Assembly: GCF_018531495.1 (NCBI RefSeq)
Contig: NZ_JAHDTI010000011.1
Location: forward strand, 124,001-188,000
From: Nonomuraea sediminis
GTDB taxonomy: Bacteria > Actinomycetota > Actinomycetes > Streptosporangiales > Streptosporangiaceae
Length of the DNA stretch: 64,000 bases
Reading direction: 5' to 3'
Below the pieces are notes generated by a model. It had not been told where the DNA came from, did no database searches, and saw nothing but the letters and a program-made list of their open reading frames with translations. Shown here piece by piece: positions 45,327-54,167 of the stretch. The translations under genes and the position numbers were made by a program. Numbering within the stretch: position 1 is the stretch's first letter; every line of letters starts with the position of its first letter.

Positions 45327-45341
45327 TACCCCCCAGAGGTA
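45327..45341. promoter_or_regulatory. CsoR/CstR-like box 2 of the ABC operon
   Basis: TACCCCCCAGAGGTA; its reverse complement matches box 1 at 13 of 15 positions. Centre-to-centre distance to box 1 is 58 bases. It lies downstream of the likely promoter and just before the RBS. Confidence 0.5.
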
Positions 45342-45355
45342 TGAAGGGTCCAGCC

Positions 45356-46150
45356 ATGGTCCGTTCCCCACTATTCCTCATCGTCCTGGTCGTCGCGGTC
45401 GCCGGATGCGGATCCGGCCAGGCGAAGGGCGACCTCCTGCAACGAGTCAAGGAAGCGGGCGTCATCCGCATCGCGCAGACCCAGGCCAACCCGCCGTGGA
45501 ACTTCCTGGAGGACGGCAAGCCCGCCGGCTACGACGTGGACGTGGCCAACGAGCTGGCCAAGCGGCTGGGCATCGCGAAGGTGGAGTTCGTCCCGTCGAA
45601 CTTCCAGAGCTTCATCGCCGGCGTCCAGGCAGGCAGGTTCGACGCGGTCATCTCCGGCCAGACCATCACCGACGAACGGAAGAAGCAGGTCGACTTCTCC
45701 CGCCCCTACGAGGTCAACGGCATCTCCATCTTCGTGGCCGACGGCTCGCCCATCACCGGCGTCGCCGACCTGAAGGGCAAGAAGGTCGCGGTCACCGCCG
45801 GGACCACCCAGGCCGCCTTCGCCAAGAAGTCGATCCCCGAGGCCGACATCAAGACCTACGACAACGCGACCCTCGGCCTGACCGAGGTGGGCAGGGGGCG
45901 GGCCGACGCGGCGCTGGTCTCCCGCTTCCAGGGCGCCTTCCTCGCGCAGAAGAACGGCCTGGCCGTCAAGCCGGCGGGCCCGCTGCTGGAGTCGGAGGTC
46001 AACGGCATCTCCTTCGCCAAGGGATCCACCGCCTTCAAACAGGCCGTCGACAAGGCGCTCGGCGACATGATGTCCGACGGAACCCTGACCGCGATCTCCA
46101 GGAAGTGGCTCGGCGGCCTGGACATGGCCGAGCAGCTCAAGGGGGTCTGA
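45356..46150 (+). CDS. Polar amino acid (cystine-like) ABC transporter substrate-binding lipoprotein
   Basis: 264 residues from ATG 45356 (GAAGGGT upstream). Lipobox AVAGC, Cys18. SBP_bac_3 fold: IRIAQTQANPPWNFLEDGKP, GYDVDVANELAKRLGI, GRFDAVISGQTITDERKKQV, GTTQAAFAKKSI. The group binds polar amino acids, often cystine or glutamine; operon partners favour a sulfur amino acid (inference). Confidence 0.9.
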   Translation: MVRSPLFLIVLVVAVAGCGSGQAKGDLLQRVKEAGVIRIAQTQANPPWNFLEDGKPAGYDVDVANELAKRLGIAKVEFVPSNFQSFIAGVQAGRFDAVISGQTITDERKKQVDFSRPYEVNGISIFVADGSPITGVADLKGKKVAVTAGTTQAAFAKKSIPEADIKTYDNATLGLTEVGRGRADAALVSRFQGAFLAQKNGLAVKPAGPLLESEVNGISFAKGSTAFKQAVDKALGDMMSDGTLTAISRKWLGGLDMAEQLKGV

Positions 46151-46797
46151 TGGACCTCCTGGCCGACTTCCTGCCCGACCTGCTCACCGGGCTCGGCGTC
46201 ACGATCATGCTGGGCGTGGTCTCGTTCGTCCTCGGCAGCGCCGTCGGAGGCCTGGTCACCCTCGCCCGGATCTCGGGCAGCCGCGCCTTGCGGGCGCTGG
46301 CCGCCGCCTACGTGTCGATCTTCCGCGGCACGCCGCTGCTCATCCAGATCATGATCGTCTACTTCGGGCTGCCGCAGCTCGGGCTGGAGATTCCCCCCAT
46401 CCCGTCGGCGATCATCGCCTTCACCCTGTTCAGCGCCGCCTACCTGAGCGAGAACTTCCGTGCGGGGGTGCTCGGCGTGGACAAGGGGCAGTGGGAGGCG
46501 GCCGCCTCGATGGCGATGCCGTACTGGCGGACCCTGCGCAGGATCATCTTCCCGCAGGCGATCAGGATCGCCACCCCGGCCGTCGGCAGCAGGTTCGTGG
46601 CGCTGATGAAGGACACCTCGCTCGCCTCGGCGGTCACCGTCGTCGAGCTGACCAGGGTGGCCGAGGGCATCGGCACCTCGACCTTCCGCTACATGGAGGC
46701 GCTGCTGTTGGTCGGCCTCCTGTACTGGATGGTCAACACGCTGCTGCAGCTCGGCCAGCAGGTGCTGGAGAAGCGGATGAGGAGGGCCTACGCATGA
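46150..46797 (+). CDS. Amino acid ABC transporter permease
   Basis: 215 residues, HisM/TcyB-type with five helices; EAA loop region QWEAAASMAMPYWRTLRRII and FRGTPLLIQIMIVYFGLP are characteristic. Start overlaps the upstream stop by one base. Confidence 0.92.
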   Translation: MDLLADFLPDLLTGLGVTIMLGVVSFVLGSAVGGLVTLARISGSRALRALAAAYVSIFRGTPLLIQIMIVYFGLPQLGLEIPPIPSAIIAFTLFSAAYLSENFRAGVLGVDKGQWEAAASMAMPYWRTLRRIIFPQAIRIATPAVGSRFVALMKDTSLASAVTVVELTRVAEGIGTSTFRYMEALLLVGLLYWMVNTLLQLGQQVLEKRMRRAYA

Positions 46798-47534
46798 TCG
46801 TCAGTGTTCGCGGGCTGCGCAAGAGCTTCGACGACCTGCGGGTGCTCAACGGCGTCGACCTGGACGTCGCGCGGGGCGAGGTGGTCGTGGTCATGGGCCC
46901 GTCGGGTTCCGGCAAGACCACGCTCATCCGCTGCCTCAACCTGCTCGAGGAGCCGGAGGCGGGCACGGTCAGCGTCTGCGGCACCTCGCTGGCCTGCGGC
47001 GGGCGCCTGCCGGCCAAGCAGGTCCGCGAGCTGCGCCGCCGTACCGCCATGGTCTTCCAGCAGTTCAACCTCTTCCCGCACCTGACCGCGCTGCAGAACG
47101 TCATGGAAGGCCCGGTGTCCGTACGGCGGGTCGCGCGTGCCGAGGCGGCGGCCAGGGCAAGGGAGCTGCTGGAAAGGGTCGGGCTGGCCGACAAGTGCGA
47201 CTGCTACCCGGCCAAGCTGTCGGGCGGCCAGAAACAGCGGGTCGCGATCGCCAGGGCGCTGGCCATGGAGCCCGAGGTGATCCTGTTCGACGAGCCGACC
47301 TCGGCGCTCGACCCCGAGCTGCACGCCGAGGTGCTCCAGGTGATGCGCGAGCTCGCGCGGGAGGGGATGACGATGGTGGTGGTCACGCACGAGACCGCGT
47401 TCGCGCGGGAGGTGGCCGACCGGGTGGTGTTCATGGACGGCGGCACGGTGATCTCGCAGGGGCCGCCGTCGGACTTCTTCACCTCGCCGGATCATCCGCG
47501 GGTGCGGGCCTTCCTGCGGCTGGTGGCCTCGTGA
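46794..47534 (+). CDS. Amino acid ABC transporter ATPase
   Basis: 246 residues, Walker A GPSGSGKTT, MVFQQFNLFPHLTALQNV, signature LSGGQKQR, Walker B VILFDEPTSALDPE; GlnQ/TcyC group. ATGA overlap with the permease and GTGA overlap with the next gene. Confidence 0.93.
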   Translation: MIVSVRGLRKSFDDLRVLNGVDLDVARGEVVVVMGPSGSGKTTLIRCLNLLEEPEAGTVSVCGTSLACGGRLPAKQVRELRRRTAMVFQQFNLFPHLTALQNVMEGPVSVRRVARAEAAARARELLERVGLADKCDCYPAKLSGGQKQRVAIARALAMEPEVILFDEPTSALDPELHAEVLQVMRELAREGMTMVVVTHETAFAREVADRVVFMDGGTVISQGPPSDFFTSPDHPRVRAFLRLVAS

Positions 47535-48706
47535 TCGACGTCGCCAAGGCCCGGGAGGCGACGCCCGGCGTCGGAAATGTCGCCCATTTCAACAACGCGG
47601 GGGCGTCCCTGCCCTCGCAGGGGGTGCTGTCCGCGGTCGTCGACCATCTACTGCTGGAAGCGGACATCGGCGGATACGAGGCGGCGGCGCGGGCCGCCGA
47701 CCGTCTCGCCGCGGTCTACTCCTCCGCGGCCAGGCTGCTGAACTGCTCGCCCGACGAGATCGCGCTCGTCGACAGCGCCACCCGCGCCTGGGACCTGGCC
47801 TTCTACGCGATCCCCTGGCGCCGGGGCGACCGCATCCTGACCAGCAAGGCCGAGTACGCCAGCAACTTCATCGCCTACCTGCAGGTCGCCGAGCGGCACG
47901 GCGTGCGCGTGGACGTCGTGCCCAACGACGGCCTCGGCCAGATCTCCGTCGACGCGCTGCGCGACATGGCCGACGAGCGGGTCAGGCTCATCTCGCTCAC
48001 CCACGTCCCCACCAACGGCGGCCTGGTCAACCCGGCCGCCGAGGTGGGCAAGGTCGCGGCCGAGGTCGGCGCGCTGTACCTGCTCGACGCCTGCCAGTCG
48101 GTGGGCCAGCTGCCGGTCGACGTCGCGCGCATCGGCTGCGACCTGCTGTCCACCACCGGCCGCAAGTACCTGCGCGCCCCGCGCGGCACGGGCCTGCTCT
48201 ACGTCCGGCGGTCCGCGCTCGACCGGCTCGACCCGCCCTTCCTCGACCTGCACGCGGCCCGCTGGGTCGCGCCGGGCCACTACGAGGTGCAGCCGGGCGC
48301 GCGCCGCTTCGAGAGCTGGGAGTACGGCGTGGCCGCCCGCCTCGGCCTGGGCGGGGCCATCGACGAGGCGCTGGCCTGGGGCCTGGACGACATCAGGGAC
48401 CGGGTCTACGCCCTGGCGGACCACCTGCGGGAACGGCTGTCGGACCTGCCCGGCTGCCAGGTGCGCGACCAGGGGGCCGAGCGCTGCGGCATCGTCACCT
48501 TCACGCTGGACGGCAGGCCCGCCGACGAGCTCAAGGCACGGCTCACGGCCCGGTCGATCAACGTCAACGTGTCACGCGCGCCCTCGACGCTGCTGGACAT
48601 GACCGATCGCGGGCTCGGGGAGCTGGTACGCGCTTCCGTGCACTACTACAACACCGAGGAGGAGGTCGCCAGGCTCTGCGCCGTACTCGGCGAACCTATC
48701 TACTAA
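47531..48706 (+). CDS. Class V aminotransferase / cysteine desulfurase-like PLP enzyme
   Basis: 391 residues from GTG 47531. FNNAGASLPSQGVLSAV, DSATRAWDLAFYAIPWRRGD, LLDACQSVGQLPVDV (PLP aspartate) and the PLP lysine in TTGRKYLRAPRGTGLLYV. Related to SufS/NifS, EgtE-type lyases and isopenicillin N epimerase. Translational coupling to an amino acid importer suggests that it processes the imported amino acid, for example releasing sulfur from cyst(e)ine. The exact reaction is not decided by sequence. Confidence 0.8.
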   Translation: MIDVAKAREATPGVGNVAHFNNAGASLPSQGVLSAVVDHLLLEADIGGYEAAARAADRLAAVYSSAARLLNCSPDEIALVDSATRAWDLAFYAIPWRRGDRILTSKAEYASNFIAYLQVAERHGVRVDVVPNDGLGQISVDALRDMADERVRLISLTHVPTNGGLVNPAAEVGKVAAEVGALYLLDACQSVGQLPVDVARIGCDLLSTTGRKYLRAPRGTGLLYVRRSALDRLDPPFLDLHAARWVAPGHYEVQPGARRFESWEYGVAARLGLGGAIDEALAWGLDDIRDRVYALADHLRERLSDLPGCQVRDQGAERCGIVTFTLDGRPADELKARLTARSINVNVSRAPSTLLDMTDRGLGELVRASVHYYNTEEEVARLCAVLGEPIY

Positions 48707-48724
48707 GTTGCATAGTATGTCTGT

Positions 48725-49939
48725 GTGGCAAAGAAGAAGGCGCGCGGGCGCCAGCAGAAGCCGACCCAGGGCGCCCTCGCCGGGGCGCTCCACCTTCCCC
48801 CGAACGCGGTGCCGTTGCCGCGCAAGGAGCTCGTGCTCCCTCCCGCCCCCGTGGAACGACCGCCCGATGCGGAGTTCGAGCAGCAGCTGCAGGAGGTCGT
48901 CGCCATCACGCACTGGTTCGAACCGGTCGAATCGGGGCGGGTCACGCTGCGGCTGTCGGGGCGGCGGCTCGGGCTGACCGGCAGGGAACAGCCGACGGAC
49001 CGCTTCTCGCGCGAGGAGACCGTCGAGGTCGTCGGCGGGAGCGGTCCCGTGGCCGTCACCTCCAAGGTCGACCGCGTCACCTCGGGGGAGTGGGAGGTGA
49101 GCGCCCACCTGGTCGGGCAGCGGACTCCGGTGCACAGGGCGGGCTGGTCGTGGGCGCGCTGGCGGGTCCTCCCCGCACCGCAGGGCCCGGTCAGGACCCG
49201 CCTTGCCCCGCTGTACCGGCCGCCGGGGCTGCTGCCCGGCAGCTGGCTGATCTGCGTCCTGCTCGGCGCGGTCCTCGCGCTGGTCCTGCAGTCGGTGCTG
49301 ATCACCAGGCTCGGCGTGCGCGTGGACGGCCCGCTGTCGGTCTCGCTGCTGTCCATCCTGGCCGGCGTGATCGGAGGCAAGGCCTGGTACCTGATCCTGC
49401 GCAGGAAGGAGGGCCCGCGCGACGGCTGGATCATCCGGCGGATCGCCGAAGGCTGGGCCGTCCAGGGGTTCGTGCTCGGGGTGATCGTGGCGGCTCCCGC
49501 GCTGCTGCTCCTGCGCGGGTCCGACGTGGGCGGCTACTTCGACACCACCGCGCCCGCCCTGCTGTACGGCATGGCTGTCGGCAGGCTGGGGTGCTTCCTC
49601 ACCGGCTGCTGCGTGGGGCGGCCGACGTGCTCGCGGTTCGGGGTGTGGTCCTCCGACCGGCGGATCGGGGTGCGCAGGGTGCCCGCCCAGCTGCTCGAGT
49701 CGGCGCTGGCGCTGCTGTCGGGGCTCGCCGTACTGGCCGCCCTGTTGAGCGTGGGGCCGATGAACGGGGCGTTGTTCGTGGCCGCGCTGACGCTCTACAC
49801 GCTCAACCGGCAGGCGCTGCTGCACCTGCGCGCGGAGCGGCGTCGTTCGCGCTTCGGCAGTCTCACCGTCGCGCTGGCCGCCGGGGTGACGCTCGTGCTT
49901 GACGCGCTCTACGTGCTCCTCGACACCCTCGCCCGATGA
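48725..49939 (+). CDS. Lgt-like diacylglyceryl transferase with N-terminal extension
   Basis: 404 residues. Residues 1-165 are soluble and lysine/proline-rich at first, then beta-rich; I know no name for this part. The rest is a seven-helix Lgt domain with GRLGCFLTGCCVGRP and the closing VPAQLLESALALL. Normal Lgt has about 280-320 residues and no such extension, and usually sits near trpA/lysine genes, so this is a paralogue. GTG start, probably leaderless (TAGTAT six bases upstream). Confidence 0.8.
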   Translation: MAKKKARGRQQKPTQGALAGALHLPPNAVPLPRKELVLPPAPVERPPDAEFEQQLQEVVAITHWFEPVESGRVTLRLSGRRLGLTGREQPTDRFSREETVEVVGGSGPVAVTSKVDRVTSGEWEVSAHLVGQRTPVHRAGWSWARWRVLPAPQGPVRTRLAPLYRPPGLLPGSWLICVLLGAVLALVLQSVLITRLGVRVDGPLSVSLLSILAGVIGGKAWYLILRRKEGPRDGWIIRRIAEGWAVQGFVLGVIVAAPALLLLRGSDVGGYFDTTAPALLYGMAVGRLGCFLTGCCVGRPTCSRFGVWSSDRRIGVRRVPAQLLESALALLSGLAVLAALLSVGPMNGALFVAALTLYTLNRQALLHLRAERRRSRFGSLTVALAAGVTLVLDALYVLLDTLAR

Positions 49940-49941
49940 AG

Positions 49942-49973
49942 ACAGCCGCTCACCCGTGAAGGTGAGCGGCTGT
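49942..49973. terminator. Bidirectional terminator
   Basis: ACAGCCGCTCACC, loop CGTGAA, GGTGAGCGGCTGT: a perfect 13-bp stem with a six-base loop filling the gap between the convergent Lgt-like and P450 genes. Confidence 0.85.
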
Positions 49974-49975
49974 GA

Positions 49976-51250
49976 TCAGCCGATGTGCAGCGGCAGGCTC
50001 CGGGGGCCGCGGACCTGGCTGGCCGCCCAGGTCACCTCGGAGGGGTCGGCCAGGGTGAAGGCCGGGATGCGCTCGAGCCACGCCTCCAGGGCCACCCGCA
50101 GCTCCATGCGGGCCAGGTGGGAGCCGACGCACCGGTGGATGCCCAGGCCGAAGGCCACGTGCCGGTTGACCTCGCGGTCGATGACGACCTCGTCAGCGCG
50201 CTCGAACTGCTCAGGGTCGCGGTTGGCTGCGGGGAAGGGGACCAGGACCCAGTCGTCGGCCTTCATGTCCACGCCGTGCCAGTGCATGTCCTCCCGCACC
50301 AGCCGCGCCATCGTGACCGGGGCGTAGGCGCGCAGGAACTCCTCCATCGCCGTCGGCAGCAGCTCCGGCTCGGCGACCAGCCGCTCGCGGTCGGCGGGCG
50401 TCTTGGCCAGGTGCCACAGCGAGGCGCCGATCGCGCTCCATGTGGTGTCGATGCCGGCGATCAGCAGCAGGTTCATCGTGCCCATGATGTGCACGGGATC
50501 CAGCTTCTGCCCGTACAGCTCGGCGTTGATCAGGTAGCTGGTCAGGTCGTCGCGGGGGTTGTCGATGTGGTCGCGGACCTGGGCGAGCAGGTAGTCCGAC
50601 ATCTTGGTGAAGCGCTCGATGCGCTCCTCCTGCGGCGCGTTGATGCTCTCCAGCGCGCCCTCGACGAACTCGCGGAACTTCGGCCAGTCCTCCTGCGGGA
50701 ACCCGAGCATGTCGGAGATGACCCGCATCGGGATCAGCTGCGCGTACTCGCGGGCCGCGTCCACCAGGTCCCGGCCCTCGAAGGCGTCGATCAGCTCGTG
50801 GCACAGCGCCCTGGTCGACGGCTCGTACCTGGCGACCTGGGTCTTGGTGAAGGCCGGCAGCAGCAGCTTGCGGGCGTCGTGGTGGAAGGGCGGGTCGGAG
50901 GAGATCGGGGGAGCGCCGCCGATCGGCGCCAGTTCGTGCGGAGGCCGGACGTTGCCCACGATGATCGCCCGGGAGGTGAAGCGGTCGGTGTCGTAGGCGA
51001 TCGCCGTCACGTCCTCGTACCGGGTCGGGAACCACATGCCGCCGAACCGCTCGGTGTGCGCGATGGGACAGCGTCCCCGCAGGTCGTCCTGTATGGGGTA
51101 GGGGTCGGCCGCGTAGTCGGGGTCGACATGGGAGAAGTCGGTCGCCCAGTCGGCGACCGGATCGGTGTTGATCTCGTTGCGGTAGCCGGTGAGCATGCGG
51201 TTCGCGCGCTCATCCTCGAAGCTCTGGCCGAAACGCTCGTCCACCGTCAT
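49976..51250 (-). CDS. Cytochrome P450
   Basis: 424 residues from ATG 51250. I-helix LIAGIDTTW, ExxR in EEFLR, and haem loop FGLGIHRCVGSHLARMEL with the thiolate Cys. Soluble class I P450 with the electron donor ferredoxin directly upstream (four-base overlap). Similar to CYPs acting on terpenoids or alkyl aromatics; substrate not predictable. Confidence 0.95.
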   Translation of the reverse strand: MTVDERFGQSFEDERANRMLTGYRNEINTDPVADWATDFSHVDPDYAADPYPIQDDLRGRCPIAHTERFGGMWFPTRYEDVTAIAYDTDRFTSRAIIVGNVRPPHELAPIGGAPPISSDPPFHHDARKLLLPAFTKTQVARYEPSTRALCHELIDAFEGRDLVDAAREYAQLIPMRVISDMLGFPQEDWPKFREFVEGALESINAPQEERIERFTKMSDYLLAQVRDHIDNPRDDLTSYLINAELYGQKLDPVHIMGTMNLLLIAGIDTTWSAIGASLWHLAKTPADRERLVAEPELLPTAMEEFLRAYAPVTMARLVREDMHWHGVDMKADDWVLVPFPAANRDPEQFERADEVVIDREVNRHVAFGLGIHRCVGSHLARMELRVALEAWLERIPAFTLADPSEVTWAASQVRGPRSLPLHIG

Positions 51251-51450
51251 CGCGCCACTCCATCCAGGTCGATCGCGCGTTCGGGACAGTTGGCCATCGC
51301 CCGGCGCGCGGCCGGTTCGTTGCCCTGCGACACGGACCCGTCGCCCAGAACCTGGCCGTAGCCCTCGTCGTCCTCGGCGAACAGGCCGGGGGACAGGTCG
51401 TAGCAGCGGCCGTGCCCGTGGCACCGTTCGGAATCGATGTGTACCTTCAC
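51247..51450 (-). CDS. 3Fe-4S ferredoxin for P450
   Basis: 67 residues from GTG 51450 (AAGGAAGCAG upstream). Cluster residues Cys10, Cys16 and Cys55 (CHGHGRC ... NCP) with His13 where a four-iron ferredoxin has Cys; this is the P450-linked [3Fe-4S] type. Confidence 0.92.
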   Translation of the reverse strand: MKVHIDSERCHGHGRCYDLSPGLFAEDDEGYGQVLGDGSVSQGNEPAARRAMANCPERAIDLDGVAR

Positions 51451-51461
51451 TGCCTGCTTCC

Positions 51462-52064
51462 TTACTGTTTCGTCGCCTCCGTTGGGGCAAGCGCGGACAG
51501 GACGCGGGCGATCAGGGCCGTCCACCCCTCGTCGCCGACCGGGTGCAGGTCCTGGGTCACCAGTGAGCTGCCCATGGCCAGCAGGAGGCAGAAGTGCGCG
51601 ATCGCGTCGGGCGCCAGCGTCCGGTCGATCTCGTCCCCGGCCTGGGCGGTGCGCACCAGCGAGGTCAGCCATTCGGCCTTCTCGCCGAAGTGTCCGCGCA
51701 CGCGCCGGGCGACCTCCTCATCGCGCGTGGCCGCCACCAGGGCCTCCACGACGAGCCGGCCGTGGTCGTCGTCGCCGTGCGGCAGGCACCGCCCGACGAT
51801 GAACAGCACGTCCATGATCGACCGGCTCGGATCGGCGGCCAGCAGGTCGGCGAGGACCGGCCTGCCGTGCGCCTCCAACGCGGCCGCTAGCAACTCGGCC
51901 TTGGAGGAGAAGTGCGCGTACAGCGCGCCGTTGCTCACACCCGCGGCGGCCGCGATGTCGGCCACCCGGGTGCCCTCATAGCCTCGCTCCGCGAAGACCT
52001 CGGCGGCCGCCTGTAGCAGCCGCTCGCGGGTCTCGGCAGCGGAGACGCCCGCAATGCGTCCCAT
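51462..52064 (-). CDS. TetR family regulator of the P450 unit
   Basis: 200 residues from ATG 52064. HTH LLQAAAEVFAERGYEGTRVA, then AGVSNGALYAHFSSKAELL. First gene of TetR-ferredoxin-P450 with 11 bases to the ferredoxin, so it most likely represses the unit including itself. Confidence 0.9.
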   Translation of the reverse strand: MGRIAGVSAAETRERLLQAAAEVFAERGYEGTRVADIAAAAGVSNGALYAHFSSKAELLAAALEAHGRPVLADLLAADPSRSIMDVLFIVGRCLPHGDDDHGRLVVEALVAATRDEEVARRVRGHFGEKAEWLTSLVRTAQAGDEIDRTLAPDAIAHFCLLLAMGSSLVTQDLHPVGDEGWTALIARVLSALAPTEATKQ

Positions 52065-52077
52065 ACTCGAATTAAAC

Positions 52078-52098
52078 GACCATTCATTTGAATTGGTC
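52078..52098. promoter_or_regulatory. TetR operator candidate
   Basis: GACCATTCA, two bases, TGAATTGGTC form an inverted repeat with one unpaired T, AT-rich against the genome, 13 bases before the TetR start. Confidence 0.5.
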
Positions 52099-52188
52099 AA
52101 GACCCTCTTCGGGGCAGCTGGACTGTCTGAGGCGCTTGCACATGTCAGTACGGCAAGCGGCCTTGGCAGCATGCCATCGGAGATGTCG

Positions 52189-52770
52189 CTAGGCGTGTAC
52201 GGTCCAGCCGCGGAGCGTGGCGGGGATCGTCGAGCGGAACGTGGTCTCGGCCGTGGCGGTGTCGAGGGCCCCGGCCAGCTCAAGCGTCACCAGCCCGTGC
52301 AGGGTCACCCAGAGTGAGAGCGCGATGGAGGTCGCGTCGCCCGAGAGCGCGGAAGCCGACAGAGCGCGATCTATCGCCTCGATGAGCGGCCTGACGGGAT
52401 CTGCGGCACCCACGTCGCCGGACGGGTCGAAGCTCTGCACGCCGCCGAACAACACCGTGTAGAGGTGGCAGTGCTCACGTCCCCACCGCCGGTACGCGAC
52501 CGCGAGCGCGTAGAGGTCGGCGAGGGGATCATCGGAGGACGCCACCGACGACAGCTCCTGGGACAGCCCGGCGACCGCTCTGTCGCGCACTTCGGCGATC
52601 AGCCCGTCCTTGCCGTCGAACAGCGAGTAGACCGCGGCGGTCGCGGTCCCGGCGGCGGCGGCCAGGGCGCGGACGGTGATCGACTCCCGTGGACGGGTCG
52701 CGAACATCTCGGTCGCGGACTCGATGAGGCGGTCCTTCACGGTGTCGTCGTTGGTTCTCGGCCTTCCCAC
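52189..52770 (-). CDS. TetR family regulator
   Basis: 193 residues from GTG 52770. HTH LIESATEMFATRPRESITVR, then AGTATAAVYSLFDGKDGLI. TetR_C_33-like C-terminus (YTVLFGGVQSF). Divergent from an alpha/beta hydrolase across a three-unit operator array. Confidence 0.9.
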   Translation of the reverse strand: MGRPRTNDDTVKDRLIESATEMFATRPRESITVRALAAAAGTATAAVYSLFDGKDGLIAEVRDRAVAGLSQELSSVASSDDPLADLYALAVAYRRWGREHCHLYTVLFGGVQSFDPSGDVGAADPVRPLIEAIDRALSASALSGDATSIALSLWVTLHGLVTLELAGALDTATAETTFRSTIPATLRGWTVHA

Positions 52771-52797
52771 GACGACCAGCCTAGCCGAGCTGGTAGC

Positions 52798-52833
52798 GTT
52801 TCCAAACGTCGTTTTGAAACAGCGTTTGGAAAC
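52798..52833. promoter_or_regulatory. Triple GTTT-NN-AAAC operator array
   Basis: GTTTCCAAAC (52798-52807), GTTTTGAAAC (52811-52820) and GTTTGGAAAC (52824-52833) follow each other with an exact 13-base period. Outer units are mirror images of each other. The array ends five bases before the hydrolase ATG. Confidence 0.8.
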
Positions 52834-52838
52834 TGTCG

Positions 52839-54167
52839 ATGCCTTTCACCGCTCCCCTCCGCCTCATCGGCCGCCTGATCCTCGCCGTGCTCGCCGTCGT
52901 GGGGCTGACTGGGCTGTTCCTCGCCTTGATCGTCCTGACGGACGGCGCCCGCTCGGGGATCGCCGCCTGGCTGACCACCTTCGGAGTCGGAATCATCGCC
53001 GCACTGTGGCGAGGCCGCGGCCGTACCTGGCCGGGCCGCCTGTGGCCCTCCGCGCCGGTGATCGTCGCCGCCGTGCTCACGGCGTCGGTCTGCGTCCCCA
53101 CTGCCCCCACGACCCGGCAGTATCCGCCCGACCTGCCATTCGTCGCGACGAGACACTGGAGCCTGAGCACGGGAAGCCGGGTCGCCGTCTACCACTATCC
53201 CCCCGCCGACGGCACCCCCCGGCACCCCACACCGCTCGTGTACCTCCACGGCGGACCCGTCCGCTCCATCTCCGTGCTCGACCACCGATTCCTGCGGCTC
53301 CTGGCCGGACAGGGCTACGACGTGTACGCCTACGAGCAGCCCGGCGGCGGACGCAGCGACCTGCTGCCCATGGAGCAGTACACGATCTCCCGGTCCGTAC
53401 GCGACCTCGCCGCCTTCATCGATCGCCTGAACAAGGGCCCGGTCGACGTCCTCGGATTCTCCTCGGGCGCGGTCGTGCTCACCCGGGCCCTGGCCACCCC
53501 GGACGTCGCCCTCCACGTGCACCGGGCGATCATCGCCGAGCCCGGCCCCATGGACGGCCCCACCGCGCTGATCAGTGGGCAGCAGGGACGACCCTCCGCG
53601 CGTGGCCTCGCACCGGCCCCGACCGGACCGCGGGCGACCCGCTTCCCCCGGTACGCCGTCGCGCTCGGCCTCATCCAACTCGGGCTCCTCCCGCCCGACA
53701 CCGGCCTGATCACGCAGGCCGAAGGTGTCAACGCGTTCAAGGCCGCCGATCTCGGCAGCGACACCGCCTCCGCCTACTGCGCGCGGGACGCGGGCCGCAT
53801 CCCTGCCGAGAACACCGCGGAGAACTTCTCCTTCAGCACCGCCGCGAGCCTCCGCATCATGCAGACGATCAAGGACTCACCCTCCATCGCCTCCGAGCTG
53901 AATCGCTCCCGCACCCCCGCGATGCTGATGATCGCCGAGTGCTCGTCACAGGTACGCCAATGGGAGACCGCCATCCTTGCTGCCGACCCCGCCATCGAGC
54001 GGACCCAATACATGCCCGGTGTCGGGCACCACATGTGGAACGGACTCGACGACAACAACCAGCGCGCCGCCGCCGTCATCACGGCCTTCCTCCAGGGCGA
54101 GACGTCGCCCCTGCGGAACTACCCGACCCGCACCGACATCTCCGCTTTCCTGCGCGACCACAGGTGA
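52839..54167 (+). CDS. Membrane-anchored alpha/beta hydrolase
   Basis: 442 residues. Three N-terminal hydrophobic segments (residues 9-100), then the hydrolase domain: oxyanion HGGP, nucleophile elbow GFSSGA, and a likely catalytic His in PGVGHHMW. Resembles proline iminopeptidase-like exported hydrolases. No RBS fits between the operator array and the ATG, so the message is probably leaderless. Confidence 0.82.
   Translation: MPFTAPLRLIGRLILAVLAVVGLTGLFLALIVLTDGARSGIAAWLTTFGVGIIAALWRGRGRTWPGRLWPSAPVIVAAVLTASVCVPTAPTTRQYPPDLPFVATRHWSLSTGSRVAVYHYPPADGTPRHPTPLVYLHGGPVRSISVLDHRFLRLLAGQGYDVYAYEQPGGGRSDLLPMEQYTISRSVRDLAAFIDRLNKGPVDVLGFSSGAVVLTRALATPDVALHVHRAIIAEPGPMDGPTALISGQQGRPSARGLAPAPTGPRATRFPRYAVALGLIQLGLLPPDTGLITQAEGVNAFKAADLGSDTASAYCARDAGRIPAENTAENFSFSTAASLRIMQTIKDSPSIASELNRSRTPAMLMIAECSSQVRQWETAILAADPAIERTQYMPGVGHHMWNGLDDNNQRAAAVITAFLQGETSPLRNYPTRTDISAFLRDHR

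Noticed and set aside
48898..48925. GGTTCGAACC resembling a tRNA T-arm
   Set aside because: It lies inside the Lgt-like coding frame and no cloverleaf can be formed around it.
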